DNA of 64,000 bases. Origin: Costus lasius. Taxonomy: Eukaryota; Streptophyta; Magnoliopsida; Zingiberales; Costaceae. Each line of letters starts with the position of its first letter. The first letter of the stretch is position 1. The notes below the pieces were generated by a model. That model did not search any database. It worked only from the letters and a program-made list of their open reading frames with translations, and was not told the DNA's origin. The stretch is from positions 6,121,957 to 6,185,956 of the forward strand of contig CM050450.1 of assembly GCA_027563935.2 (NCBI GenBank), in the 5' to 3' direction. A program made the position numbers and the translations under genes. This document shows positions 33,323 to 47,221 of this stretch, piece after piece.

Positions 33323-36300
33323 CTATTGCTTCAAGAGATCTAGAGACGAAGCCCTGCAGTCGAGAAATTAATCTTCTCTAATAATTAGGTTGATTAATTA
33401 GGGTAACTTTTTCTCTTTCTGGTCTCCTTTTGGTTGTTAACCTGATGATTTAGGAGATTTTATTAAAACAATGAGGGATCAAGAGCGCAGGTATCTGATT
33501 AATTATATATACAAGTCAGCAAATCATAAATATAAATATATATATATGTATGTGATCTTGGCTAGGAACCCTAACCCTAGTTTCTGAGTTTCTGCTCTCG
33601 GGAGGAGGAAGAGGAGGAGGGAGGATGTGGAGGTGCTGCACGTTGCATGGTGTTTTGGGAGTTGTGAAGAAAGTGCCACCATTAATGCCTCATTCTTGAT
33701 CCTTGTAAATTAACTTGTTCTTCCCTCCCTAGCAGACTCCCCCCCTACTCTTGAGGGTTTTCCTGTTTCCGTTTCTCCTGTGCTTATTATAAATTAGAGC
33801 TAGATTGCACCATTGGTACCTTCCTTGCTTATTTTTTTAATCCTTAGGATATATATAAATATCATGTATTGTTTCTTGTAGTTCTGCAATGGATGCCCCC
33901 CTTTGGTTTATAAAATTGTTTCCTCTTGTGTGTTTCCTTCTTTTGTATATTTTATGCTCTTATGTGACTCACCCACACTGACATTATTTGATTGTTTTCA
34001 TGCTCGAATGACTTGATGATTTATTATTACTTAATAACCACTAACTCCCATTAATTTACTTGCAAGGGGTGCACAAGAATGGCATCTCTGTAGGGATAGG
34101 GAGAGCAGTAATGATGCAATCGACCCTTCTATTCTGCAAAAAGCCACCACTTTATGGCCTTAGAATAATCTGTGTTGCATGTCTTGTGCCCCCAGGGAAG
34201 GGGGTTTAGTTCTTGTTTCTTGTGCTCTTGTCCCAAATATGCTCAATTAGTTGTCTATTCCCCTCAAGCTTGGCCACCCCTTGAATCTTGCCTCTTGTCC
34301 CCTCAAACAAATTTGTGGATTTGCTCAAGGCCAAGCTTTTTATGGCAAAATGTTTGTTTTCCCTTTCCCAACAAATCAATCCCCTCTCCTTGTCCCCCAC
34401 CCCCATCCTTGGGATCCTGCGTGCTGGGATCCTAGCTCAAGCTCCGATGCTTCCCGCCCCCCTAACACTTGCCTAATCTGTCTCCCTCCCTCATTAGGGG
34501 TTTCTACTGGTTTTTCTCTCCTGCAGAAAAAAGTGATGAATGAGTTAGTTCTCTCTTGTTAATCCATCTATTATTATGCATAAAGTATAGTAAACCCTAA
34601 TTATCTTTTGTCATATATTAGACATCCACTGCATTTGATCACAAGCAGAAAGCTACAGGAAGCTCTCGTTCTGTGGATGTGAGAGAAGTGTATGAACATT
34701 GAAGGATGAGGCGGATAAATTGAATAAGGTTGGTATCAGATCTTAGGTTCCTACTCCAACTTACATATTTATGACATGACACCAGAAAAGTATATGACAT
34801 TGCAGAAGAAACCGACTCCTGCCTTTCCCTCGAGAGGAAATGCATTCAATGATGTGAATTTTCTTTCTTTTTTATTTTGTTTTATTGTGAGTATGAGTGT
34901 TACTCTTTCACTGCATAAGATGGTATGTAGGTAGCTAGCTAGTTACATGTGGGGATGCTATTCTTTTGTGAGTGTGTGTAGGGTGCTATTCCTTTACTTG
35001 TTTGTGCAATACTGATGAACCATCAATGTGTAAAGATTCAAGGGGCCAGTTGTGTGTCTAGGAGTGTTAGTGAAGCAATTGCAGGGAGGTAGCTTGGTAC
35101 ATTGGCCATAACGCAATGCGGTACAAATTGCATTTATTGCAATGATAGGTTGGAATGTGATACGTCATAGACCAGAATCTGTCGAAGAGATTCTGCATTT
35201 ATTTTCTTAATGATTGAAAGCTGAGGAAGGATAAATTTATGTTCGCGCAATCTGAACTGCACAGCCGATGCATTTCCTTTCCGCTTGCAGAAATTGATGG
35301 CGGTCGAGCTTGCGTTGCATTGCGCATGTAATTAATTTGATCCATCAATGCCCTTTGGGATCCCGAGTCATTGATTGATCGATCGATCGCACAGCTAGCA
35401 GCAGCACAGTGATCTCTTCCTGCCCCATAAGCTTTTTTTTTGAAACCCTAATCGTCCTCCTCAAATACTAACCCTAATGGTTTCTCTGTGCTCCAAGCAA
35501 AGAAAACCCTAATAATCGCTGTCTTTGTGTGCGTTAATCCGGCTCTCTTACTCTCTCTCCATATCTATGTTTGCATCAGGAGAATCAGGGAGGAGAATCA
35601 CTTGCTCACCTGCTTTGCAGAGCCTGAAAGATCCTGCTGGGAAAATATACACCAAATTTTCAGATCCGTATCTTCATCCATCCATTCATGAGAAGCTGTA
35701 GAAGGCGTGATAACCACTCTCTCTCCTCCATCCCTCTCTCTCTTTCTCTGAGATATAATAATCTGGAGCAGAAGATCAAAAGGAAATTAAAAAAAAAAGC
35801 TCTGAAACAGTAGACGAACAGGTGATGATTGAGAGATAGGATCCGAGTCGAAAGCATGGGGAGGCCTATTAATATTGACCTGAGGAAGGACAAACAACTC
35901 CCCAGCCAAAGCATCCCATCTCATCAGTACGACCTTGCATTCTTTTGAAATCATGTGCTCTCGTATCTTTATTCTTTAAAGCGAGGTGTGTGTGGAGCTA
36001 GGTTTTGAGCTAGGGATAGATTGCTGTCAAAAGACCCCTTAATTAGCCGCTTCCCGCAGCAGTAGCTCCTTGGAAACCATGTCAAACGGCTGCTCGGACT
36101 GGCTGACGAGGGCATCAGTTTTTATATATATACTCGTTCTGAATTCTGATCTGGTAAGAGATAACATTGTCGTTGACCTACATGGATCAATTTTGTCGGA
36201 GAAGAAGAAACTGCCATCCTTTCATCAAAAGCTAATTGATCTCTGAACATTAATAATAAATAAGTCTAATATTCAGAATTAATTTAAAAAAAATGATGTG

Positions 36301-39300
36301 TGCAAGCAAAACAAAAAAGAAAAAAGAAAAAAAAATGGAGAATCACTCATCTCAATACCACATATATGTCATTAATGCAAATATAACTCTTATGATCGAA
36401 ATATCGTCATTATTTAATAAATGCTTTGATTACCTTGTGAAATCAATATTATATTATATATAGAACGCTTCTGAATTTATATTTTCTTATATTAGTGACA
36501 ATAAGAACATATTTTTTAGCTAAATTTTTATATCATATATACTAATCGCTCTCTCTCTTAAATCTTAGTAGGGGCAACTGCTAATCTGCCTTTGGAAAAC
36601 TAGTATGGATCATTCTTCTCATTCCAGTCTTCATTTTTTTTTATCAATTAAGGATCCTCCGGGTTTGAAAATTTTCAGTTAAGTTGGTCATCACAACTCC
36701 TTAATTTGTCACTGACAAATGCTACAAGAACTGAATTGAGCAAAGATTAAGAAACAAAGTGAACAATTTGATATGCATCGTAATCTGATGTATTTGTCAT
36801 AGCATCCCGAGGCTGAGCGAGGAAGACTTCATCATGATTTTTATTTGCAGTGTAATCTGATGTATTTGCTTGTTGGTTTTGATATGCATTTGTGGGCTGA
36901 GATGGGTATTGGATTTTGATATGTATTTTTGGATGGTGGATGCATGCAACACAGGACTCTCGCGTTAGAAAATACAGAAAGATTTTGTCAGAATTTCCTA
37001 GGATTGCGTGACAGAGGAAAACAATAAGAGTGGTAGTTTGAAACATGTATATATATTTTTTTGGATCAATAACATTAACTACTTGCCTTTGGCCTAAAAA
37101 AAAAACAATTTGAGGATAAATTCAAAGACCAAATTATGGGTGTTGGTTAGGACTTAGGATTAGTTAAGCTTCAGCTTCCTCACTAGCAGGCAGTGCTGAA
37201 GTCCCAACAATCAGTGCAATTAATCAGTAAACTTCAACCAAGAGAGATAATCAAACCTAACGTTTAACTTACAAGTAAAGATTCACCACCAGAAGAAGAC
37301 TTCCTTTTTGACGTATAGAACTAAAGAAGAAGAGAGAAAGCTGGTGAGAGAGAGGCGGGGGTGAAAAAAATTATGGAAGGGGGTAAAAGAAAAAAAAACT
37401 ACACGAGGAGGTGTACAGTGCAGCATGAGGAGAGCGGTAGTAAATTAGTGGAATTTTACTTATAGTGGAAGGGGTGAGGTTTCTGACAAGGGCAAGTGGA
37501 GAGGAGATGAGTGAAGAGAGAAGGTGCACAGGACTGAGGACTTGCATGTATGCTGTAACTTGTAAGTAATGGTGGGAAATAGAAGTCGGTGTGGACTGTC
37601 CAGGAGACTGACTTTATAGCTAGGTTTTTGAGCGGGAGATCATCTTTGTGAGTGTGTGTATGGGGGGTAATAGGTAAAAAAACAAAAATCCTTGGACTAT
37701 GTTGAGGAATTCGATATGCAAAATAGTATTTATATTGTCGTAAGTGTGAGACTTATGCATCGTAAATATTATGTGCTTAATAGTAATATATTTTAGGATC
37801 CTTTGAGACTTTACTCAGTTGGACGAATTAATCCTTTACGTGATGTTGAAATATATTTTTGTTACTATTTGATCAATTTTTTTGTGATTTCTTTATTAAT
37901 TTATATATATGTATATATAATTATCATAGGCTAGATAATGTATACCTAAAGTGTGTATTCCTTGAATAACATTTGAATGTATAAGACATGCATTGAAAGA
38001 GCAAAGTGTATTTGTATAAAATATGATAAATTAGAGAGAGAGGGGGGGGGGATTATGTCATATTAATTTTTTTTTTATATTTAAGCAAAAAATTAAGAAT
38101 GATCGATAGTAATTAGAGATAGCTTAATTTTACATTTTAAAAAAAAAGAGAATTGTATAAATAAAATTGAAAATGTGAACAAATTTAATATAATTATATA
38201 GTTTGTATTTTTGCCTTTTATTCGAGTACACATTTTGGAAGGTATTCTCAAACTTGGAGTATTCTCAAACAAGAAACGACCTTTCTCCAAGTTTGAGATA
38301 GTTTTGATGACATTTTAAGAAATATATGTTAATTAACTAAAATTCATTACTACTTGTACAGAAATCAATTAAATATTGCATTGGGGGTAAACGATTAGCG
38401 TATAGTTAAATTGATGTATCACATGTAAAAAAAAAAGTTTAAAAAGGTTGAGTAAAAAATATTAAACCAATTAATGTTACAAATATATGTGGTTATATAG
38501 AACACAAATTATGGAACGACGATCTATTAACTTCATAACAATATAAATATTGATGAATAATTAGAGCAATGATCTAATTGACTTCCTATTAATTTTTTTT
38601 AATGTACTATCTTAAAGGTAATTTGAAGAAAGTGAGTATGTTGAATCTAAATAGATTTTTTTATAGTTTATAAAGACTCGTTATGTGTATGTTGAATCTA
38701 AAATCAAATAAACTTAACTAAGAATTATGTAAGGGACCCATAGTAGAGGTGGGGGTTTGAAGGTTGCATACTTTGACTTAGGAGATATGTTTGACCTTAT
38801 TAGAACCCTAAGAAGAAACTTATACTTCATGTGTAAGTACTGTGCATAGGACACGGGGGACTGATGCACCCAACATTGACTGGATGTACTCTAAATCTAA
38901 GTGTAGGTTCCCGAAAAATCTATGGGGAATATTTTGCACATGTTGTGAAACAAAAGTCAACGCATAGGACAAAACTTAAAATCCCGTAGGACAATGAAAC
39001 GCATGAAATGAAAATAAATGTGGAATTATTCTCGTATATTTTATTGTGATTTTAACTTTGTGAATACGGTTCCTTGCTCTGTGAGTAAAAAACACTGGAT
39101 TTTCTTTGAAAATTGATATGTTTGCGTTTGACCCAGGACCCCAGGTAGCCAATAAAATCGTCCTAGAAATAGGAATGTAAAACAATTAACGGAATAAAGA
39201 AAATGATTAATGTTGGATGCCTAAAAGAGGTCTAGTAACCACGCACCTTGAACATCTCACAAGTAGAATATTCATAAATTTATCTAGCACAAATATGATG

Positions 39301-39311
39301 TTAATAGATTA
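33323..39311. other. Downstream non-coding region of the LAS-type gene
   Basis: No gene is seen over about 6 kb. The 3' untranslated region presumably ends within the first few hundred bp. The sequence to about 36.2 kb is less AT-rich than beyond and has CT-rich stretches at 35720-35755. ORFs here (for example 34172-34562 and 35660-35914) have low-complexity products and no family match. From 36.3 to 39.3 kb the DNA is very AT-rich. Confidence 0.5.
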
Positions 39312-39502
39312 TAGGTGTATTTGGTATAGCTGAAGCTTTTAGCTTCTATTGGTTGAGAAAATACTGATTGAAAAATAGTTGGCTAGAAAAACTGAATGGT
39401 GTGTTAAATTAGTACAGAAGTTGATAACAAATAAGTCAACTTCTCAAAAATAACTTTTACAAGCTGCAAAAGTAGCCCAAAAGTTATGTCAAACACACCC
39501 TA
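39312..39502. mobile_element. Probable small hAT-like MITE, 191 bp
   Basis: The ends TAGGTGTATTTGGTATAGCT and AGTTATGTCAAACACACCCTA are imperfect inverted repeats of the AGGGTGTGTTTGG type seen in many plant hAT MITEs. The flanking 8-mers (ATAGATTA / ATATCATA) are only partly alike, so the target duplication is not proven. Confidence 0.5.
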
Positions 39503-42500
39503 TATCATAGACAAGGTTTGTGATGATAGAGACAACATTCAAAGTGAGATGATAAGCATACAGGGCTAGAGTTGATAATTTGGATTAATGGGTTATATCA
39601 ACATGACCCATGACACTATTTAAATTTAACTCAAAATTGACCAATTTATTAATTAGAAAAAGTTTATTCTGACTAAAATATGACCCATTTATAAATAGAT
39701 TATTCTGAACTAACCTACGTAACTTTTATATATATTATAAAATATGTTTTTTATATATTATAAGTATATAATATAATACATATACAAGTATAAGTATGAT
39801 ACAATCTCTTGATGACCCAAAATACAATTATATTTGACTCGAATCCATCTAATTTTGATAGAGTCAAATTGAATTCACAGATCGAGTCTTGCTAAAATTG
39901 TATACATAGCTCTATTAATTTGTTTTATTTATGGACGAGATGTGGCACTAGTAAGCCTTTTTTTGTTTCATGATGATGCATGTGGATCATATAGGATTGT
40001 AATTGCAAAGTCGCTAGGCTGGTATTTAAGTCCGTTTAGCTTGAATATCCAAGTGTCTAATCAAATGCTTGTTGTCTCTCTCTCTCTCTATATAATATAA
40101 TATAAAATGTGCCACGGGACAGAAGTTGGATAGTTTTATAAAAAGTTTACCACGAAATGAAAGTTTTGAGTGCACCGAAACATTCCTGCGTTGAAAATGG
40201 GGGATACGGGCATAGGACGTGACAGGGACAAGACGCACACGTGTGGTGGCAGTAGACAGGGCACGTGCTCTTGCGTGGAGACGTGGGAGAGGAAAGAAGA
40301 AGGCTCATTCATATGTACAACAAACAGCAACACTCTCTGCATCATTTATTATTTACCGGGGGTTGGCAGCGCAGCTCTCATTCATTAATAATGGTGGGGG
40401 CGATTGGATCCACGCACCAGATGGCATTTCTACGTACTACATATGTAAATAATATAACGACGACGCAAGTAATTACACTCTATAGGAGTAGGATTTTTTT
40501 TTTTTTTTTTCTATAGGAGTAGGATGAACAGCTACAAGGAACTACAGGCATTGTGGAGTCCTCCAAAACCCTCGGAGGTGGAAGAGAGTTAATTGTTAAG
40601 GGAGCGCAGGCGGCAGCTCATTGCTCTTCGAGTCCTGGGCAGTGCATCTCTACGTAGTTGCACTTCAGACAATTGCAGTCAAGGTAGATAGCAACAAAAC
40701 TGATATGAACGATCAATCTTCACTGCCATGAAAATTGTGTCGGATATCCTACACATAATGCTAAAAAAGAGAGGAAAATTATTTATCTGATGAAAAGTAA
40801 AATAAATTAGGTTTTAAAATTTAGTTTCCAATTAAATTGAACAAAATAAAAAAAAAGGGATTGTAGTTCTGCACATATTCGCTAATGACCATCTTATACT
40901 TGTTTGTGCTTAGTATATGATCCTACTCAAATGTGCATCTAATGACTATCATCACTTAAGACATGAATATAAAAATAGACGCACAGTGGCCCTTGAGAGT
41001 GATTCAAGGACAGTGCGCTGCCCAAAATTTCTAACCAGTTTAGAACTCTGTACCAGGTGCGCCTGATCTAATTTTTTAGGTGGAACTGAGCTGACTTGAT
41101 ATATCTCACTGATCAAGGCACGCACAAAATAATATCAGCTATCATAAAAATATACAGAAACAGTTCTATCTATATATAGGACATGACATGCTCATCAACT
41201 AAATTAAAGCATACCGAATTAAAGTAATTATATCTATATATTTCTTCCACCATGTCATGTTTGCAGACCACTGCTTTCCTTGGTTGATTTCAGGTTTAAT
41301 TATTTTATGCTTTAGATACATAGAAAAGTATAGCAACTAAGCAGCATGCGAATCAGGAAAACAGCAAAAATCATACTAATTAAGAGTAAACATTGAATTG
41401 CTCAATGGAGTTATTACTTCATAAGCAAAAGGTGCATACTTCAATTTGCAGTCAGCTACTTGGTTGGCTTGCCTCCAATGATTTAGGAGAGGGTGAAGGC
41501 TAGGATTACTCGATAAGCACGGCAGTCCACTCCTCGCAGTACAGTGGAAGTGCTGATCTAGCTCATAAATACATCCAAGTAACATGTACCAAATTAATCA
41601 ACCACAATCAGTGTTTGAAAATTGGGCTGGAAAACTAATTCAACTGTGAACAAAAAGGATGCGAATGTAGTCATGTATGGTATAAAATTTAAAATCGATC
41701 TTATACCGGTTTAATCACTAAACACAAGCTTATTTACTCCATGCTCACTACCCTCTAAGATTTTGATCATCAGGTAAGAGGAAATGAGCAATCATAACTA
41801 GGAGGCAATAAATAATTCGAGATCACTGACACCTGTGAATCAATGATTCAAAATGACTGTTCTCCAGAAGCAGGGGAAAACACCAAAGTTTACATACCCA
41901 TCGAAGGAATTGTCTTTATGTTACTCAATAAAGCTAGTTTTTCTTAATCAACTGTTCAAATAACCACAGGAAATCAAAGTAGCCACGCAGAGGGAAATAC
42001 CTGTGACTGGATGCAAATTCACATCAATGTTCATACTGAAAAATGACAGTATCTATCAGGGGAATCCCCTTGGCAGAGAGTTGTCATATTGTAGTACAAA
42101 GAATTTAAGAGTTCAGTCAAAATCGCATTGTCAATTGCCATCACCTTGCTTGCTTCAAGGTGAATCTCTTTCCTCGGCTATAATGTAAATTGTGTCGGAC
42201 AAGGTAGTAAAAAAAATCGTGTCCACACTTCACATTAGTAAACTAGATAAATATTCAGATATAACTGGTGCTTTCCACCTTAGATAACTGCCATCGCAAC
42301 ATATTCCATAGGGTCAAAAATAATCGAGTACTCCTTAACAGAAATGCATGCAGAATCTAGATCACCAAGCCAATAATTATCTCTAAACTTCAAATATGTC
42401 CTGTGCACTAACATTTTCAAATATACAAGGTCAGATAAGCCAGAGTTTATCAGTCATTTCGAGGTAAGGAAACAAAGCAAAAGCGTTTTGTTCTGCATCT

Positions 42501-44157
42501 AACACCAGAAACAAGTACATACATAGTCAAATACAACAATCAAACACTCAAGAGCGATAGTACATTCACTAAACACATGTACCAACAGTAGTCATACACT
42601 GCTCAATATGACTCGCTCGACTTCATTGCTCAATAATGTCACCACTATCATACACTTAGAACGTTGGACTACTACAGTCAACAGACAATATGGTCTGAGG
42701 ATTTCAGCCAGGTCACATGAATTTTATTCTGCCATAGCTCTGGTGATGGCAATATAACTACTCGCACATGGATAGGCTTTCTTCATTTTAAAAGTTCGCA
42801 GAATATTACACTGACAATGCCATTTCTCAATTCTCACATACCAGTGCATCTCTGCAGATTCTTATACATAAAGCCTCTGAATGTTTTTTCCTAATGTTAT
42901 GTTTAGCAATATGGCTGACACAACAATAGGCCGGAGGTACTTGAAAGACATACTAATTGAACATCCACTGCATATCCACCACGGAAATTGAATTTATAGC
43001 AGTGTCAACCGCATTCACTATCATCCACATATTCCTCAGATGTAGACCAACAAGGATGACAATTGGAGTTATATGTAGTGCATTGGATAAAAATTATCAC
43101 CAAAGAGCTTAAACCTACTCAGAATATCAAAATTAGAGCTTACATGCACACTGAAAACAAATAATTTTATCATCCATATGGCATCACAGACTATTTTACA
43201 TTTTCAAACTTGGCAAATTCTTGTTACTGGTTTCTCCATGCAATAATGATCATTCACATTATCTCCACAGCCACTCCAGACAAGTAACTTGTTTCTCATC
43301 AGCTAAGAAGGCTGCTAGAGTAACAAGAAAGATAAACAAAATTGAAGACGATAAATAAAAATACCGTACTCTGTTGCTTCACTGGATGATTGGACTTACA
43401 GACTCTATTGAACTGATGCTTGACATTATTTTTATTCCAAAGAGGGTCGTCCACTATATCACAAAGAACTGGTTTGAAAAGTGTTGCACCTGCATTTCTC
43501 GTGTTTTAAACTCTTGCCCAACGACTGCACCCAACTTCTGTTACGAGCATGCAACATGCACCGGATCATTGCTTCTGGTGCGCACATTCACTCAATAAAC
43601 TGGAATCTTGTGCATGATCATTCACATTTTGTTTCAAGTTTCAACATGTTTCAAGCTGCACCATAGGAAAAAGGAGACCAGTCCCTGTAAGTACTCCAGA
43701 ACCAAAGACAAGAACAACCAATTAGCTGCTTGATTTTCCATATTGAAGTGACAAAATAATTGTTATTCAGACCCCATAGAATGGCATTTGAATCAGAGCA
43801 TGATTATCTTAAAACCTATGGTTGTAAAATCGAGAAAACTCCTGGAAAAACTTAGATGAGAGGGGCAAATGTTATCCTATCCTTTCCAGTCTAGAACTAC
43901 TATGGCGGAGAAGCAACAATACTGTTTCTCTAATAACCTTGCACACTGTTCCAAAATTTCCCAATTGTCTTCCATAATCCATTCCTCTAACGCATGGCTA
44001 CCAGAAATGAAAATAATTTGCTACAATAAATGGATGATAAACAATCTAAAGCATGATCCCAAAATAAGAATTTGTTTTTCCAACAAGGAAAGCATGATAA
44101 ACTCAAAAAGGCTTTAAATTCAGAACTAATTAATATGACGAATACTGACCTTGAGGA
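39503..44157. other. Intergenic, no gene seen
   Basis: Apart from a T tract flanked by a 15-bp direct repeat (40480-40525), nothing gene-like was recognised. The 3' untranslated region of the minus-strand RUG3-type gene lies in the right end. Short ORFs near 43370-43670 match nothing I know. Confidence 0.5.
40480..40525. repeat. T17 tract flanked by a 15-bp direct repeat
   Basis: CTATAGGAGTAGGAT occurs at 40480-40494 and again at 40511-40525, with only T in between. It looks like the target duplication of a poly(A)-only retroposed insert. Confidence 0.85.
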
Positions 44158-46769
44158 CTAATCAGAGACCAGTACAAGGTTATGATCGAAGCCAGCCACT
44201 GCTTGCAGAATATCCAATCCTAGCAAAGGTTCTATAAGGGCTGGCTCCATCTCATCCATTGAGCTCCCCAGTCCAAGACGACCATTTCGGCCAGAGCCCC
44301 ATGCCCATAGCTCCTTCTTTGAAGTAAGCACAATTGAATGGGCACGTCCAGCTGAAACTGATATGGGTTTCTCTGTACAAAGAGTTTCAACTATACCAGG
44401 GGTATCTTCTCGCCCTTGGCGTCCCAACTGGTGACTTCCGTTCCATCCCCAGGAATATACATTTGTGCTCCAATCTCTGCTCTCAGATGGAATTTGGCAT
44501 ATAGCAAGAGAATGTCCAAATCCTGCTGAAATAGAGAGGAAGTGGGCCTCTAAGTCCACAGGAAGCATAACAGATCCATTTGTGCTTCTACCTAACTGAC
44601 CATATAGATTGTCTCCACCACTTAACATGCTGCCATTGCCTAAAACAAAATAGGAAAAGATAAATACAAAGTTCATAGATATTATCATTTCCTCTTTTGT
44701 TGGAGGAACTTGTATCGAACTGACAACTTTCACTTTCTATTAACTTGAAACTTTTAAAATCCAAACACAATTTTCTAACTGCCAACTGCAATAACATGCA
44801 AACAAAAAGATGGGCAAGATTGAAAAGAGAAATATGAATATATGAATAGAATAGGAATCTACAATATTGTAGGAGAGATAGAGGACTCACAGCAGAGCAC
44901 TAAAGAATGATCAAGTCCACAAGCCACATCAGAGACTCTGAGAGAACTCACTTCCTCAACTTCACATGGCTCCCAAATAATGGGCATATTCTCCTCCTCC
45001 TCAATTTTTTCTGCCACAAGTTTATCAACTACATCTAGCATAGGCGTCAAACTTTCTGATGATGCAGCATACTTCAAGGGATTTGCCCGTGGTATATCGA
45101 TTCTTTCCTCCATTTGACCTAATCTTCCATCTGCAGCATAACCCCAACCAAATAGTTTTCCATGTTTGGTTAGCGCCAACACATGCCCCCAGCCAAGTGA
45201 TACCTGCTAAGTGATAACAACAGAAAATGTGATAAGTGCGAAAAGTTGAAGAAAATACTTATACTTCATAAGTAGAGAATAGCTAGATCCTGTCTGCACC
45301 AGGGAAAATGGAGTTTCATGGGAAATCAAATAATATAAGTCCATGTATAATAGGATGGTTGCATGTGCTAGTACTAGGCGTCAATCATAACAAGCATATG
45401 ATATCTACTCAGGAAATACCTAGATAAATCATACAGACAAGAACAATAACTTATTTATCAAAACTGGACAACAGGAAAGAGAAAGATGGAATTTCACCAG
45501 GGAAAATGGAATTTCATGGGAAATCAAATAATATAAGTCCACGTATAATGGGATGGATGCATGTGCTAGTACTAGGCGTCAATCATAACAAGTTTATGAT
45601 ACCTACTCAGAAAATACCCGGATAAATCATACAGACGAGGACAATAACTGATTTATAAAGACTGGACAACAGGAAAGAGAAAGATGGAAGGGAAATTTGA
45701 GGGAGGGTGTTGTATAATTTCAGATATTACTCGTATAGATATTCCACATTCTATTTGTTCAGAGAAGGTGTGTAGAGATCAAGAGATTGTTCAGAATCTG
45801 TGTTATTCAACTAACTTGAAGTTAAAGAGTTCCTGATTCTACCTTGGTTCATTTGTTTGTCCTTTAATAGTCTTTGCACAATCTAAAGTTATCACCTTCA
45901 CTATCTGATGATCTGCAAGTGATTGATGTTTGGAAGGTTTTTCTGCTACTAACACACCATGTCCAAGTCCAAGTTGGCCGCGTTTGGATCTTCCCCACAG
46001 CCACAAAGAACCATCATCACCAATCGCTGCAGATATGACACCAGATGCAAAAACAGCTACAACTTTCACATGATCGAGCCCTGCAACTTTTTCTGGTTTG
46101 CTCCATGTGGCTCTATCACCACAGAGTTACAGGAACATCAAAAACACCATAAAACTTTTGTCAGATATCAATAGATGGAAACTCTAATGCTAATATCATT
46201 GTCAAACATAAACATAATAATTAATGATGCTCGGAAAAGGAACAAAACCAGTAACACTAAACCTATAAGCATATTAACAGCATTAGAAAGTAGTTTATAG
46301 TAAACGGAATTCTGTAACTGTAAGTATGGTAAAAATCGCTCGGAGCCAATGTATGCCCAAAAATAAGCAACAGCAATAGATTGAGACCATACATAATTCT
46401 CGTTACGGAGATGTCAAAAAGGTAAAGGAGAGTGGAGCTAAACCTATGAGAAGAAGCATCCCTTCCGAGTTGACCCTCCTCGTTGCGCCCCCACGCCCAG
46501 ACCTCCCCTCCGGCGGTGACGGCGAGGGAGTGGTAGTGGCCCGCAGCGATGGAGGCGACATCGGGGGGCAGATACGGTATTTTGGTAGGCTCATACGCGT
46601 CGGCCAGAGGGGCGGGGAGGCCCAAAGCGCCATTGCTGTTGTCCCCGAAGCTCCAAACTGAGGCGAACCTCCACAACCCACCGCCGCCGGTGCGGGATCG
46701 AACGATGGCGGGGTTCCTGGAAATGGAGAAGAGGGGAGCAAGGGAGCTTACTCTCAGGAGGAATCGCAT
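44158..46769 (-). CDS. RUG3: RCC1-repeat protein RUG3-type, mitochondrial (4 exons, 445 aa)
   Basis: Exons are 46769-46444, 46112-45896, 45203-44891 and 44639-44158. All introns are GT-AG, phases agree, and the sum is 1338 nt with no internal stop. The start MRFLLRVSSLAPLF is basic and hydrophobic without acids, as in a mitochondrial presequence. RCC1-type blades follow: VWSFGDNSNGALG, AGHYHSLAVTAGGEVWAWG, LWLWGRSKRGQLGLG, SLGWGHVLALTKHGKLFGWG, ACGLDHSLVLC, SGGDNLYGQLGR, YSWGWNGSHQLGRQG and LWAWGSGRNGRLGLGSSMDE. The insert containing MPIIWEPCEVEE and the SSMDE-EP ending are those I associate with plant RUG3. RUG3 in Arabidopsis is needed for splicing of mitochondrial nad2 and complex I assembly. 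The second donor was placed at AAG/GTGATAAC because it restores the VKVSLGWGH join. It shares an upstream region with the ARP8 pseudogene. Confidence 0.88.
45297..45687. repeat. Tandem duplication, 2 copies, period 198 bp, in RUG3 intron 2
   Basis: Both copies start CACCAGGGAAAATGGA and end CAGGAAAGAGAAAGATGG, with about a dozen or more differences between them. The duplicated unit lies wholly inside the intron 45895-45204. Confidence 0.9.
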
Positions 46770-47221
46770 TGAGGATCCCTTGAACGCTTGATCTCTTGTC
46801 GTTCCAATAATCCGGCAAGGTCTGTTGGGTATCCCTCGACCCCGTCGAGTGGGCGGATTGATCTTCTCGGCATAGGTTCAATTGATTCCTTTTTTTCATT
46901 AATATTAATATTAAATACGCTGGTATGTTTATGAACATTGACTCATTGACCTCCTCAGTCACCTGCCTCTCACGTGCTTTCCCGAGCTAACAATGGGACC
47001 AAATGTGTTCTATGCGTTGTTGTAGCGTCGTTCACTACTTTATAAGGCCAAACCCGGCACCAATTCAAACCCCACCTCCCACCCAAATCTGAAACGCACG
47101 CGATCGCCGATGCCGTTCCCCCCACTACCGGCTAGGGTAGGGGCGAGTCGCTGCATCTCTTCCGATCGCCTTCGCTTTCTCCTCGTGAAACCTCAGCCGC
47201 TCCGCTAGTTCTACGATCTTG
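46770..47221. promoter_or_regulatory. Shared divergent promoter between RUG3 and the ARP8 locus
   Basis: The two start codons are 452 bp apart and point away from each other. The right side (47060-47220) is C/T-rich and GC-richer, like a TATA-less leader. No clear TATA box is seen. Shared control is inferred from spacing only. Confidence 0.5.

Noticed and set aside
32321..33381. Several long ORFs in other frames and on the minus strand over the LAS gene
   Set aside because: They are shadows caused by GC-rich codon use of the real 394-aa frame.
35838..35948. Small ORF starting MGRPINIDLRKDK
   Set aside because: There is no conserved feature and no sign of a promoter or splice partner; at this length chance is likely.
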